Shown piece after piece: positions 56,872-64,000 of a stretch of 64,000 nt of DNA. Both the position numbers and the translations under genes were made by a program. The notes under the pieces are model-generated. The model had not been told where the DNA came from. It ran no database searches and saw nothing but the letters and a program-made list of their open reading frames with translations. This DNA is from Actinomycetes bacterium (lineage in GTDB: Bacteria > Actinomycetota > Actinomycetes > Propionibacteriales > Nocardioidaceae), in NCBI GenBank assembly GCA_023396115.1, contig JAEWXC010000015.1:111168-175167 (forward strand). Reading direction: 5' to 3'. Each line of letters opens with the position of its first letter. Within the stretch, counting starts at the first letter, position 1.

Positions 56872-57671
56872 GCCGGGCCCCCCTCGTTGGTCTCGCGCGC
56901 GATCTGGGCGTCCAGCGGGTCACCGTTGCCCGCATTGCCCTGGTTTCCCTCGATGGCCTGCGGCGCCGACGGGGCGCTCAGCCCCTTGAGCCGGGCCAGC
57001 TCGGCGTCCACGTCGGAGGCCGAGCTCAGCGCGTCCAGCTCGCGGGCGATGTCGTCGCCGCGGTTGAGCGAGGTGGCGTCGTCCAGGGCGCCGGAGGCGA
57101 GCAGCTCGTCGATGGCGCCCGCACGGGCCTGCATGGCCGCGGTCTTGTCCTCGGCCCGCTGGATGGCCATGCCGACGTCGCCCATCTCCTCGCCGATGCC
57201 GCTGACGGCCTCGCCGATCTTGGTCTGCGCCTCGGCCGCGGTGTAGGTGGCCTTGATGGTCTCCTTGCGGGTCCGGAACGCCTCGACCTTCGCCTGCAGG
57301 CGCTGCTGGGCCAGGATCAGCTTCTCCTCCTCGGCCTGCAGGTTCTGGTGCTGGGCCTGGAGGTCGCTGATCTGGGTGGTGAGGCCCGACTTGCGGGTCA
57401 GGGCCTCCCGGGCCAGGTCCTCGCGGTTGGCGTTGATCGCCTGCTCGGCCTGCCCCTGCAGCTTGGTGGCCTGCTGCTGGAGCTGGTTGAGCTGCAGCTC
57501 CACGCGCTTGCGGCTGGTGGCGACGTCGGCCACGCCCCGGCGCACCTTCGAGAGCATCTCGAGCTGGCGCTGGTAGCTGTAGTCGAGCGTCTCGCGGGGG
57601 TCCTCGGCCTTGTCCAGGGCCTTGTTGGCCTTGGACTTGAAGATCAGGCTGATGCGCTTCATGAGACTCAT
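56868..57671 (-). CDS. pspA: PspA/IM30 family envelope-stress protein
   Basis: 267-aa ESCRT-III-like PspA/IM30. The N-terminal amphipathic helix (SLMKRISLIFKSKANKALDK) would bind membrane; residues about 28-215 are almost entirely coiled coil (DYSYQRQLEMLSKVRRGVAD, RLQAKVEAFRTRKETIKATY). A flexible tail ends GNQGNAGNGDPLDAQIARE. The start ATG 57671 has an excellent AGGAGGGG site 9 nt upstream. It heads the pspA-pspAA unit and protects the cytoplasmic membrane under stress. Confidence 0.94.
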   Translation of the reverse strand: MSLMKRISLIFKSKANKALDKAEDPRETLDYSYQRQLEMLSKVRRGVADVATSRKRVELQLNQLQQQATKLQGQAEQAINANREDLAREALTRKSGLTTQISDLQAQHQNLQAEEEKLILAQQRLQAKVEAFRTRKETIKATYTAAEAQTKIGEAVSGIGEEMGDVGMAIQRAEDKTAAMQARAGAIDELLASGALDDATSLNRGDDIARELDALSSASDVDAELARLKGLSAPSAPQAIEGNQGNAGNGDPLDAQIARETNEGGPA

Positions 57672-57856
57672 CGGGGTGCTGCCCCTCCTGTGCTGGCCAG
57701 CTTCCGCGGCCGATCGACGTGTGACGGTGGCCCCCACCCTAGAACGATCTGCAAGCGGGCGGGCACCGCAGGCTACGGTGCGCCTCGGTAGGCTGGAACC
57801 CAGCACGGGGCGCGCGCTCCGTTCCCGCCCGTCCCGTCCAGCCTGTGAGGCCCCGC

Positions 57857-58444
57857 GTGTTCCGTCGTTCCCAGACCGAGTCCACCACGACCCCGTCGAC
57901 CGCACCGGTCAAGGAGGGTGGCAAGGGACGGCCCACTCCCACGCGCAAGGAGGCCCAGGCCGCGGCCAAGGCCCGCGCCAAGCAGCCGCGGACCCGCAAG
58001 GAGCTCGCCGAGGCCAAGCGCAAGCAGCGGGTGGCGGCCAACGACAAGGTCCGCGAAGCGATGAAGACCGGCGACGACCGGTACCTGCCGGCGCGCGACC
58101 GCGGGCCGGTGCGCCGGTTCGTGCGGGACTTCGTGGACGCCCGGTTCTCGTTCTCCGAGATCCTGATCCCGCTGATGATCCCGGTGCTGCTGCTGAACTT
58201 CACCAACGACACCTACCTGATGAGCATCGGCAGCCTGGTGATGATGGGCGCCATCGCGTTCTTCATCGTCGACTCGGTGCTGCTGCACTTCCGGCTGCGT
58301 TCCGCGCTGAAGCGTCAGTTCCCCGATTCCTCGCCGAAGGGCCAGACCCTGTACGCGGTGATGCGGGCGATGCAGGTGCGGTTCCTGCGCCTGCCGAAGC
58401 CGCAGAAGAAGATCGGCCAGCCGTTGGACGAGCGCTACCGCTGA
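57857..58444 (+). CDS. DUF3043 membrane protein
   Basis: 195 aa. A basic, Lys/Arg-rich N-terminal half (KGRPTPTRKEAQAAAKARAK, RKELAEAKRKQRVAANDKVR) is followed by RGPVRRFVRDFVDARFSFSE and two membrane helices (EILIPLMIPVLLLNFTNDTY, SIGSLVMMGAIAFFIVDSVL). This is the DUF3043 pattern, conserved in actinobacteria and of unknown function, typically divergent from pspA as here. GTG 57857 with GAGG 6 nt upstream is preferred over GTG 57845. Confidence 0.88.
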   Translation: MFRRSQTESTTTPSTAPVKEGGKGRPTPTRKEAQAAAKARAKQPRTRKELAEAKRKQRVAANDKVREAMKTGDDRYLPARDRGPVRRFVRDFVDARFSFSEILIPLMIPVLLLNFTNDTYLMSIGSLVMMGAIAFFIVDSVLLHFRLRSALKRQFPDSSPKGQTLYAVMRAMQVRFLRLPKPQKKIGQPLDERYR

Positions 58445-58452
58445 GCCCACCC

Positions 58453-58472
58453 CTCCGGGCCCCCGCCCGGAG
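58453..58472. terminator. Terminator between the DUF3043 gene and paaE
   Basis: An 8-bp perfect stem CTCCGGGC/GCCCGGAG with loop CCCC, between convergent genes. Confidence 0.7.
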
Positions 58473-58486
58473 CAGCAGCGCCTGAT

Positions 58487-59554
58487 TCACCCGTCGTAGT
58501 CGACGAGCACGTCCGGGCTGGTCGGCACCGCCTGGCAGGTCAGCAGGTACCCGGCGTCCAGCTCGTCGGCCTCCAGCGCCCAGGTGGCGCCCCGGTCGAC
58601 CTCACCGGTGACCAGCCGGGCCCGGCACGTCCCGCAGACCCCGCCCCGGCACGCGAACGGCAGGTCCGGGCGCACCACCGACGCCGCGTCGAGGATGCTC
58701 TGACCGGTCCCCAACGGGGCGGTGCTGGTGCGTCCGTCGCAGCGCACCCGGACCGTGGCACCCGCCTCGACCGGCGCCACGCGTCGCGGCCGTACCGGAC
58801 CGTCGTCGGCGTGGAACAGCTCGGAGTGGAAACGCCCCCCGCGCGAGTCCACCCACTGCGCCAGCGCGGTCACCAGCTGCTGCGGCCCGCACACCCACCA
58901 GTCGTCGACCGCCGGGGCGCCGGTGCCGTCCAGCAGGGCACCGATCCGGTCGACGTCGAGTCGACCGTGCAGCAGCGGTGTGCCCAGGTCCTCGCCGGAC
59001 AGCACGTGCACCAGGTGCAGCCGGTCGGGCCAGCGGTCCTTGAGCGCCGCGACCTCGTCGAGCAGCATCACCTCTGCGGCGGTGCGGTTGCCCAGCAGCC
59101 AGGTGACCCGGGAGCCCGGTTCTCCGGCCAGCAGCGCGTGCACGATCGGCAGCACCGGCGTGATCCCCGAGCCGACCGAGACCGCGACGTGGTGACGGGT
59201 CAGCGTGGGGTCGGGGTCGGCGGTGAACCGGCCCGTGGGGGTCAGCACCTCCAGCTCGTCCCCGACCACCAGGTTCGCCACCCCGACGTCGGAGAAGGCG
59301 CCACCGGGGATCCGGCGCACCCCCACCCGCAGCGGGTTGCCGGGCACGGCACAGATCGAGAAGGAGCGTCGGGTCCCGTCCGCGCCGGTGATGCTGACGT
59401 GCTGCCCGGGCTGCCAGCTGTAGTCGTCGGCCAGGTGCGCAGGCACGTCGAAGGTGATCGTGACCGCGCCGGCGGTGACCCGGTCCACACGGGCCACCCG
59501 GAGCCGGTGCGCCACCGCGTGCCGCCGGCCGGGCGCGGCGAGGGTCGTGGTCAT
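58487..59554 (-). CDS. paaE: Phenylacetyl-CoA epoxidase reductase subunit PaaE
   Basis: 355-aa reductase: an FAD-binding domain (TRRSFSICAVPGNPLRVGVR), an NADPH domain (VAVSVGSGITPVLPIVHALL, VDDWWVCGPQQLVTALAQWV), and a C-terminal plant-type 2Fe-2S ferredoxin domain (LPFACRGGVCGTCRARLV plus a later Cys in YLLTCQAVPT). It feeds electrons from NADPH to the diiron PaaA. Its ATG overlaps the paaD TGA by one base; last gene of paaABCDE. Confidence 0.95.
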   Translation of the reverse strand: MTTTLAAPGRRHAVAHRLRVARVDRVTAGAVTITFDVPAHLADDYSWQPGQHVSITGADGTRRSFSICAVPGNPLRVGVRRIPGGAFSDVGVANLVVGDELEVLTPTGRFTADPDPTLTRHHVAVSVGSGITPVLPIVHALLAGEPGSRVTWLLGNRTAAEVMLLDEVAALKDRWPDRLHLVHVLSGEDLGTPLLHGRLDVDRIGALLDGTGAPAVDDWWVCGPQQLVTALAQWVDSRGGRFHSELFHADDGPVRPRRVAPVEAGATVRVRCDGRTSTAPLGTGQSILDAASVVRPDLPFACRGGVCGTCRARLVTGEVDRGATWALEADELDAGYLLTCQAVPTSPDVLVDYDG

Positions 59555-60081
59555 CAGTACGGCCGGACCAGGCTGAACGGCTCCCGGCAGGCACCGCAGA
59601 CCCACAGACCGGTGCAGGCGGTCGACCCGAAGCGGCTGGACTCGCGGGTGCGGTGCGACCCGCAGCGCGGGCACGCCGGGGACAGGGTCAGGTCCACCGG
59701 GCCGTCGGCGACCCGCTGGTGCGGCGGCGCGATCCCGGCCGCCAGCAACCGCCGGCGGCCGCGCGGGGTGATCCAGTCGGTCGTCCAGGCCGGCGCCAGC
59801 ACCGTCTCGACGCACACCCGCAGGTAGCCGGCCACGGTCAGGGCCGTCTCCAGGTCCTCCCGGATCGTCTCGGTGGCGGGGCAGGCGGTGTAGGTGGGGG
59901 TGATCCGCACGTGCACCCGTGCCTGGTCGTCCTCGGTGACGCTGCGCAGCACACCCAGGTCGCCCAGGGTGACGACGGGCAGCTCCGGGTCGGGCACCTC
60001 GGCGGCGATCGCCCAGGCCCGGGTGCCCTCGCCGATCAGCGGGGCCCCCGGGTGCAGCGTGCTGGACAGGTTGTGTGCCAC
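59554..60081 (-). CDS. paaD: Phenylacetate pathway protein PaaD
   Basis: 175 aa. An N-terminal DUF59/MIP18-like domain (AAEVPDPELPVVTLGDLGVL, RITPTYTACPATETIREDLE) and a C-terminal zinc-ribbon-like four-Cys region (PACPRCGSHRT, WVCGACREPF). PaaD is needed for maturation of the Fe-S protein of the epoxidase, by family knowledge. It starts 10 nt after the paaC stop. Confidence 0.93.
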   Translation of the reverse strand: MAHNLSSTLHPGAPLIGEGTRAWAIAAEVPDPELPVVTLGDLGVLRSVTEDDQARVHVRITPTYTACPATETIREDLETALTVAGYLRVCVETVLAPAWTTDWITPRGRRRLLAAGIAPPHQRVADGPVDLTLSPACPRCGSHRTRESSRFGSTACTGLWVCGACREPFSLVRPY

Positions 60082-60091
60082 GTCGTCCTCC

Positions 60092-60868
60092 TCACCAGGT
60101 GGCGCCGGGGTGGGCCCGCGCCACCTCCTGCATCTCGGCCAGCAGCGGTGCCAGCGCCGCGGTGTGCTCGCCCCGGCGACCGCGGGGTCGCGCCGGTCCC
60201 CCGACCGGGTCCGTCGGTTCCGCCAGTCCGGCGCCGTGCATCACCGCACGGAGCCGGTTCAGGACGGGTTCGCGCAGGTCCGCCACATCGACCGCGGCTC
60301 CCGAGGCGATCGCCTCCGGGTCGGTCCCGGAGCCGTCGGTCAGCTCGGCCGCCCACGCCCACTCGGCGTCCAGGGCGGTCTGGGTGCGCCGGTGCGACTC
60401 CTCGGTGCCGTCGCCGAGGCGGTCGACCCACCCGGCGGCGTGGTCGACGTGGTAGCCGACCTCCTTGACGCAGCGCGCCGCGAGGGCGGCCACGTCGGAG
60501 TCGGTGCTGCCGCACAGCGCCGACCAGTGCGCGTGCTGGTGGGTGGTGAGCAGCAGCAGCCGCACCATGGTGACGGCGAAGTCGCCCCGCTCCCGCTCCA
60601 CCAGGCAGGTGTTGCGGAACTCGTCGGGTCCCCGCCAGTACGCCAGGTCGTCCTCGGTACGACCGGCCCCCTCGCGGGCGGCGAGCAGCTGGAACAGCGT
60701 GCGGGCGGCACCCAGCTGGTCCAGAGCGATGTTGGCCAGCGCGACGTCCTCCTCCAGTGTGGGGGCGCGGGTGATCCACTCCCCCAGGCGTTGGGCGGTG
60801 AGCAGGGCGTCGTCGGCGGGGCCGAGCAGGTGCAGCGGCAGGGTCGTGACGGTGCTGGTGGCGCTCAC
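60092..60868 (-). CDS. paaC: Phenylacetyl-CoA epoxidase structural subunit PaaC
   Basis: 258-aa ferritin-like helical protein: LLTAQRLGEWITRAPTLEED, ALANIALDQLGAARTLFQLL, AVTMVRLLLLTTHQHAHWSA and ARCVKEVGYHVDHAAGWVDR. It forms the heterodimeric scaffold with PaaA and lacks an active diiron centre. GTG start in a GTGA overlap with paaB. Confidence 0.95.
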   Translation of the reverse strand: MSATSTVTTLPLHLLGPADDALLTAQRLGEWITRAPTLEEDVALANIALDQLGAARTLFQLLAAREGAGRTEDDLAYWRGPDEFRNTCLVERERGDFAVTMVRLLLLTTHQHAHWSALCGSTDSDVAALAARCVKEVGYHVDHAAGWVDRLGDGTEESHRRTQTALDAEWAWAAELTDGSGTDPEAIASGAAVDVADLREPVLNRLRAVMHGAGLAEPTDPVGGPARPRGRRGEHTAALAPLLAEMQEVARAHPGATW

Positions 60869-61146
60869 AGGTGCTCGACCCCCTCCGGCACCCGGTAGTG
60901 GTCGGGGTGGCGGTAGAGCTTGTCGGCGGCCGGGTCGAAGAACTCCCCGGCCCGGTCGGGGTCGCTGGCGGTCAGCGCCGAGGAGGGCACCACCCACAGC
61001 GAGACGCCCTCCTGGCGTCGGGTGTACAGGTCGCGGGCGTGGCGCAGGGCCAGCTCGGCATCGCTGGCGTGCACCGAACCGACGTGCACGTGCGCCAGGC
61101 CGCGCCGGGCCCGGACGAAGACCTCCCACAGCGGCTCGGTGCTCAC
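60865..61146 (-). CDS. paaB: Phenylacetyl-CoA epoxidase subunit PaaB
   Basis: 93 aa, complete match to the small PaaB family: PLWEVFVRARRGLAHVHVGS, ALRHARDLYTRRQEGVSLWV and a C-terminal PAADKLYRHPDHYRVPEGV. Bridges PaaAC heterodimers. GTGA overlaps with paaA and paaC on both sides. Confidence 0.95.
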   Translation of the reverse strand: MSTEPLWEVFVRARRGLAHVHVGSVHASDAELALRHARDLYTRRQEGVSLWVVPSSALTASDPDRAGEFFDPAADKLYRHPDHYRVPEGVEHL

Positions 61147-62072
61147 GAGGACACCTCCCGACGCGTGCGGACCTTCTCGGCGTGCGCGGCGGCCGCGTCC
61201 CGGACCCAGGCGCCGTCCGCGTGGGCGCCGGCCCGTCGCTCGATCCGCTCGGCGTTGCAGGGACCGTCACCGGACACGACCCGGGTCAGTTCGGAGAAGT
61301 CGATCGGCCCGTGGTCGTGGTGGCCCCGCTCGGGGTTCCAGCGCAGCTCCGGGTCGGGCAGGGTCAGCCCCAGCGCCTCGGCCTGGGGGACGGCGATGTC
61401 GATGAACCGCTGGCGCAGCTCGTCGTTGCCGAACCGCTTGATGCCCCAGGCCATCGACTTCGCGCTGTGCGTGGAGTCGGAGTCCGGCGGCCCGAACATC
61501 ATCAGCGCCGGCCACCAGTAGCGGTCGACCGCGTCCTGGGCCATCGCACGCTGCTCGTCGGTTCCCCGGGCGAGGGTGTGCAGGATCTCGAAGCCCTGGC
61601 GCTGGTGGAAGGACTCCTCCTTGCAGATCCGCACCATCGCGCGGGCATACGGCCCGAACGAGCAGCGGCACAGCGGCACCTGGTTGACGATCGCGGCCCC
61701 GTCGACCAGCCAGCCGATCGCACCCACGTCGGCCCAGGTCAGCGACGGGTAGTTGAAGATCGAGGAGTACTTCTGCCGCCCGGTGTGCAGGGCGTCGAGC
61801 AGTTCGTCGCGGTCCACCCCGAGGGTCTCGGCGGCCGCGTACAGGTAGAGCCCGTGCCCGGCCTCGTCCTGCACCTTGGCCAGCAGGATCGCCTTGCGCC
61901 GCAGGCTGGGAGCCCGGGAGATCCACGCCCCCTCGGGCTGCATCCCGATGATCTCGGAGTGGGCGTGCTGGGCGATCTGGCGTACCAGCGCCGCCGCGTA
62001 CCCCTCGGGCAGGGTGTCCCCCGGCTCGGCGGTCCCGCCGTCGGCGAGGTGTTCGAGTGTGATCGTCGACAC
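61143..62072 (-). CDS. paaA: Phenylacetyl-CoA epoxidase catalytic subunit PaaA
   Basis: 309-aa diiron monooxygenase that epoxidises the ring of phenylacetyl-CoA, opening aerobic phenylacetate breakdown. Signatures: QIAQHAHSEIIGMQPEGAWI, AKVQDEAGHGLYLYAAAETL (ExxH ligands), MVRICKEESFHQRQGFEILH (second EESxH) and WGIKRFGNDELRQRFIDIAV. The GTG 62072 lies 6 nt after a TACTGT -10 box, marking a leaderless transcript; the longer reading from 62123 would span the promoter. paaK and paaF-type genes are not in the window. Confidence 0.95.
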   Translation of the reverse strand: MSTITLEHLADGGTAEPGDTLPEGYAAALVRQIAQHAHSEIIGMQPEGAWISRAPSLRRKAILLAKVQDEAGHGLYLYAAAETLGVDRDELLDALHTGRQKYSSIFNYPSLTWADVGAIGWLVDGAAIVNQVPLCRCSFGPYARAMVRICKEESFHQRQGFEILHTLARGTDEQRAMAQDAVDRYWWPALMMFGPPDSDSTHSAKSMAWGIKRFGNDELRQRFIDIAVPQAEALGLTLPDPELRWNPERGHHDHGPIDFSELTRVVSGDGPCNAERIERRAGAHADGAWVRDAAAAHAEKVRTRREVSS

Positions 62073-62078
62073 ACCTGC

Positions 62079-62131
62079 ACAGTACCCCGCGATGTAACAG
62101 TTCCCGGCATCCACGACCGCCACCTGTCACA
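62079..62131 (-). promoter_or_regulatory. paa promoter with candidate operator repeats
   Basis: On the minus strand the -10 box TACTGT (62084-62079) stands 6 nt before the paaA GTG. Just upstream TGTTACA (62099-62093) would lie between the -35 and -10 boxes, and a second near copy TGTGACA (62131-62125) lies 32 bp farther upstream, about three helical turns. This fits a repressor (for example a TetR-type PaaR) binding both sites, but the regulator is not in the window. Confidence 0.45.
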
Positions 62132-62175
62132 ACCCGCCCGGGTGGACCGGCCCGCCCGGTGCCGGTGCCGCGTGG

Positions 62176-62181
62176 TTGGAT
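62176..62181 (+). promoter_or_regulatory. -10 box (leaderless) for the second GNAT gene
   Basis: TTGGAT, a 6-nt spacer, then ATG 62188. Confidence 0.5.
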
Positions 62182-62187
62182 GGCGCC

Positions 62188-62742
62188 ATGAGTGCGGACG
62201 TCTCGGTGCGGGTGGCCTGGTCGGAGGACGCGGCGGCGATCGCCAGCCTCCAGGTCGACGCCTGGCGTGAACGCTTCCCCGCCGACCTGCCGCTCCCCTC
62301 GCCCGAGGAGGTCGCCGCCGTCTGGTCGGCCACCCTGACGCGTCCCACCGACGCCCGGAACCGGGTGCTGGTGGCCCTCGAACGGAACCGGGTCACCGGG
62401 TTCGCCCTGTGCGGCCCGGCCGGCGACCCCGACTGCGACCCGATCGCGGACGGCGAGGTCTCGGAGTTCACCGTCGCAGCGGCCGACCGCGGCGCGGGGC
62501 ACGGTTCCCGGTTGCTGCAGGCGGTGGTCGACACGCTCGTGGCGGACCGCTTCACCCGGGCGGTGACCTGGTGCACCAGCACCGACGACGCGTTGCGCGG
62601 GTTCCTCACCGCCGCGGGGTGGGCCACCGACGGGGCGCACCGGTCCCTGGCCAGCGAGGACGGGGCCGACGGGGCGGACGGGGCGGACCACGACGGTGCG
62701 GAGCATCTCAAGCAGGTACGCCTGCACACCGCCATCGCCTGA
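62188..62742 (+). CDS. GNAT N-acetyltransferase
   Basis: 184-aa single GNAT domain: VRVAWSEDAAAIASLQVDAW, NRVLVALERNRVTGFALCGP, the acetyl-CoA loop AADRGAGHGSRLLQAVVDTL and FLTAAGWATDGAHRSL. An acidic linker near the end (ASEDGADGADGADHDGAE) repeats GAD and is probably disordered. The substrate is unknown. Divergent from paaA with about 115 bp between starts. Confidence 0.85.
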   Translation: MSADVSVRVAWSEDAAAIASLQVDAWRERFPADLPLPSPEEVAAVWSATLTRPTDARNRVLVALERNRVTGFALCGPAGDPDCDPIADGEVSEFTVAAADRGAGHGSRLLQAVVDTLVADRFTRAVTWCTSTDDALRGFLTAAGWATDGAHRSLASEDGADGADGADHDGAEHLKQVRLHTAIA

Positions 62743-62773
62743 CCCACCCGCTCCGCACGAACCGCGAGTCCCC

Positions 62774-63592
62774 ATGACCGAGCGCACCACACCGCCCGAC
62801 CCGGGCGCACCGACACCGTCCCGCCGCCGCGAGGTGGTCCGCGACAGCCTCGCCGTCGGCATCGCCACCGGCGTCTACGGCATCTCCTTCGGGGCCGTGG
62901 CGGTCGCGGCCGGCCTCTCGGTCGCCCAGACCTGCGCCATGTCGCTGCTGATCTTCACCGGCGCCTCACAGTTCGCCATGGTCGGGGTGATCGCCTCGGG
63001 TGGCGCCCCGCTGTCGGGTGCGCTCACCGCGCTGCTGCTGGGCACCCGCAACACCCTGTACGGGCTGCGGCTGGCCCGGTTGCTGGACTGGCGCGGCCGC
63101 CGACGCCTCGCCGCCGCCCACGTGCTGATCGACGAGTCCACCGCGATGGCGGTGACCCGGGAGTCGACGCCGGTGGCCCGGATCGGGTTCACCGTCACCG
63201 GGGTGAGCATCTTCATCGGCTGGAACCTGTTCACCCTGCTGGGCGCGGTGGCCGGGGAGCAGTTGGGCGACCCCCGCACCTACGGCCTCGACGCCGCTGT
63301 CGGCGCGGCCTTCCTGGCGCTGCTCTGGCCGCGGCTGGACACCCGCCGCCACCAGCTGGTCGCCGTGCTCGCCGCCGCGGTCGCCCTGGGGCTGGTGCCC
63401 GTCACCGCCGCCGGGGTCCCGGTGCTGGCCGCCGGTGCCGTGGCGCTGCTGGTCGGGGTGCTCGGGCCCGCCCCCTCCCCCGCCGAGCACCTGGCTGACG
63501 AGCCCGACCTGGTCCCCGGACCCGCGGACCCGTCCGCGTCGGAGCCGGGTGGTACCCGGGACCGCGACGACGACCCGGAGGTGGGGCGATGA
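62774..63592 (+). CDS. azlC: AzlC family branched-chain amino acid exporter subunit
   Basis: 272 aa, about seven membrane helices, matching AzlC/YgaZ: DSLAVGIATGVYGISFGAVA, MSLLIFTGASQFAMVGVIAS, LTALLLGTRNTLYGLRLARL and VLIDESTAMAVTRES. A hydrophilic C-terminal extension (about 40 residues, Pro/Asp/Glu-rich) is longer than usual. With AzlD it forms an exporter for branched-chain amino acids or analogues. The end overlaps azlD by ATGA. Confidence 0.92.
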   Translation: MTERTTPPDPGAPTPSRRREVVRDSLAVGIATGVYGISFGAVAVAAGLSVAQTCAMSLLIFTGASQFAMVGVIASGGAPLSGALTALLLGTRNTLYGLRLARLLDWRGRRRLAAAHVLIDESTAMAVTRESTPVARIGFTVTGVSIFIGWNLFTLLGAVAGEQLGDPRTYGLDAAVGAAFLALLWPRLDTRRHQLVAVLAAAVALGLVPVTAAGVPVLAAGAVALLVGVLGPAPSPAEHLADEPDLVPGPADPSASEPGGTRDRDDDPEVGR

Positions 63593-63894
63593 GCGCGCTG
63601 TGGATCGCAGTGCTGGTGGCCGGTCTGGGGTGCTACCTGCTCAAGCTCGCCGGGCTCTCGGTCCCGCCGCACGTCCTGGACCACCCGCTGATCTCCAGGA
63701 TCGCCGACCTCATCCCGATCGCCCTGCTGGCGGCGCTGGTGGCCACCCAGGTGCTGGCCGAGGGTGGTCGGCTGGTGCTCGACGCCCGGGTGGCGGCGCT
63801 GGCCTTCGCCGTCGTCGCCCTGGTGCTGCGCCAGGGGTTCCTGGTGGTCGTCTTCGGGTCGGCCCTGGTCGCGGCGCTGGTCCGCCTGCTCTGA
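63589..63894 (+). CDS. azlD: AzlD family exporter subunit
   Basis: 101 aa, four short membrane helices: LWIAVLVAGLGCYLLKLAGL, LIPIALLAALVATQVLAEGG, RVAALAFAVVALVLRQGFLV and VVFGSALVAALVRLL. The standard small partner of AzlC; its ATG overlaps the azlC stop. Confidence 0.92.
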   Translation: MSALWIAVLVAGLGCYLLKLAGLSVPPHVLDHPLISRIADLIPIALLAALVATQVLAEGGRLVLDARVAALAFAVVALVLRQGFLVVVFGSALVAALVRLL

Positions 63895-63933
63895 GACCCG
63901 ACAGCCGTGGCGATCCGCCCGGCCCGGACGCGA

Positions 63934-63972
63934 CGGTGGCGCGGTGGGGCCCCGAGTCCCCCCCCGCCACCG
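63934..63972. terminator. Probable terminator after azlD
   Basis: An 8-bp outer stem (CGGTGGCG at 63934-63941, CGCCACCG at 63965-63972) encloses a G-run facing a C-run. It lies 40 nt beyond the azlD stop. Confidence 0.5.
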
Positions 63973-64000
63973 CACCCCTCAGGCGACCGCAGCAGACCGT

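Noticed and set aside
63979..64000. Possible 3' end of a minus-strand gene (TGA at 63979-63981 read on minus)
   Set aside because: Only six codons would be inside the window; it cannot be supported.

Overview
This is 64 kb of very GC-rich chromosome with strongly G/C-ending codons. It looks like a high-GC actinobacterium, most likely Nocardioidaceae (Nocardioides-like). The clues are actinobacterial gene groups (ctaE-qcrCAB, ctaCDF, adoK-erpA-glycerate kinase, pspA-pspAA with htpX-pspAB, glucokinase-DUF5304-ArsA-SRPBCC opposite fadD), dense 1- or 4-nt start/stop overlaps, many GTG starts, and many genes with a TAnnnT -10 box only 6 to 8 nt before the start codon (leaderless transcripts). The genus is an inference. 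No rRNA, tRNA, insertion sequence, prophage or CRISPR was seen.

Layout. 0-0.7 kb: 3' part of a TIGR00300-like (LOR/SDH) gene. 0.8-4.9 kb (-): coupled operon SRPBCC > ArsA-type ATPase > DUF5304 > two ROK sugar kinases; fadD is divergent. 7.0-15.5 kb (+): Tad/Flp pilus operon cpaB-tadZ-tadA-(VWA-tadB fusion)-tadC followed by its own histidine kinase and response regulator. 15.6-18.7 kb: a less GC-biased surface-polysaccharide block (GT2, DUF2304, GtrA, DUF2142-like). 19.1-19.7 kb: two Flp pilin genes. 19.4-23.4 kb (-): a cell-wall hydrolase behind a probable c-di-AMP (ydaO-type) riboswitch, then two metalloproteases; the last reads through antisense to the second pilin gene. 23.6-29.7 kb: small Cys-pair protein, LtaS-like enzyme, NYN-domain protein, zinc-ribbon protein, DEDD/GIY-YIG nuclease, Lrp-type ligand domain. 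29.8-33.9 kb: large secreted FN3/Ig-repeat protein. 34-37.3 kb: YgjV-like protein, trpD, pfkA with a 13-codon leader ORF, receiver-like protein. 37.6-42 kb and 44.7-47.7 kb: the bcc-aa3 respiratory supercomplex genes in two convergent blocks. Between them lie a luciferase-like oxidoreductase and an orphan AbiEi-type/nuclease gene, surrounded by four copies of a 19-bp repeat. 47.8-54.8 kb: cysteine desulfurase/TusA pair, adoK, erpA, glycerate kinase, a GNAT gene sandwiched between two tandem-repeat arrays, and nadA. 54.9-57.7 kb (-): phage-shock (psp) genes. 58.5-62.1 kb (-): complete paaABCDE phenylacetyl-CoA epoxidase operon. 62.2-63.9 kb: GNAT and azlCD amino-acid exporter.

How it fits together. 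Much of the window is core metabolism: the terminal respiratory chain, Fe-S and sulfur delivery (cysteine desulfurase, TusA, ErpA) that could serve QcrA, NadA and PaaE, glycolysis entry (glucokinase, PFK), acyl-CoA and phenylacetate catabolism, and envelope maintenance (Psp, HtpX, NlpC/P60, LtaS-like). Accessory features are the Tad pilus interrupted by a sugar-modification block, and the repeat-associated regions at 42.1-44.6 kb and 52.4-53.6 kb. The best candidate for an undescribed system is the 19-bp palindromic repeat family (42.1-44.6 kb) bracketing an orphan winged-helix/PD-(D/E)XK-like gene, an arrangement reminiscent of REP/RAYT pairs but with a different protein family.
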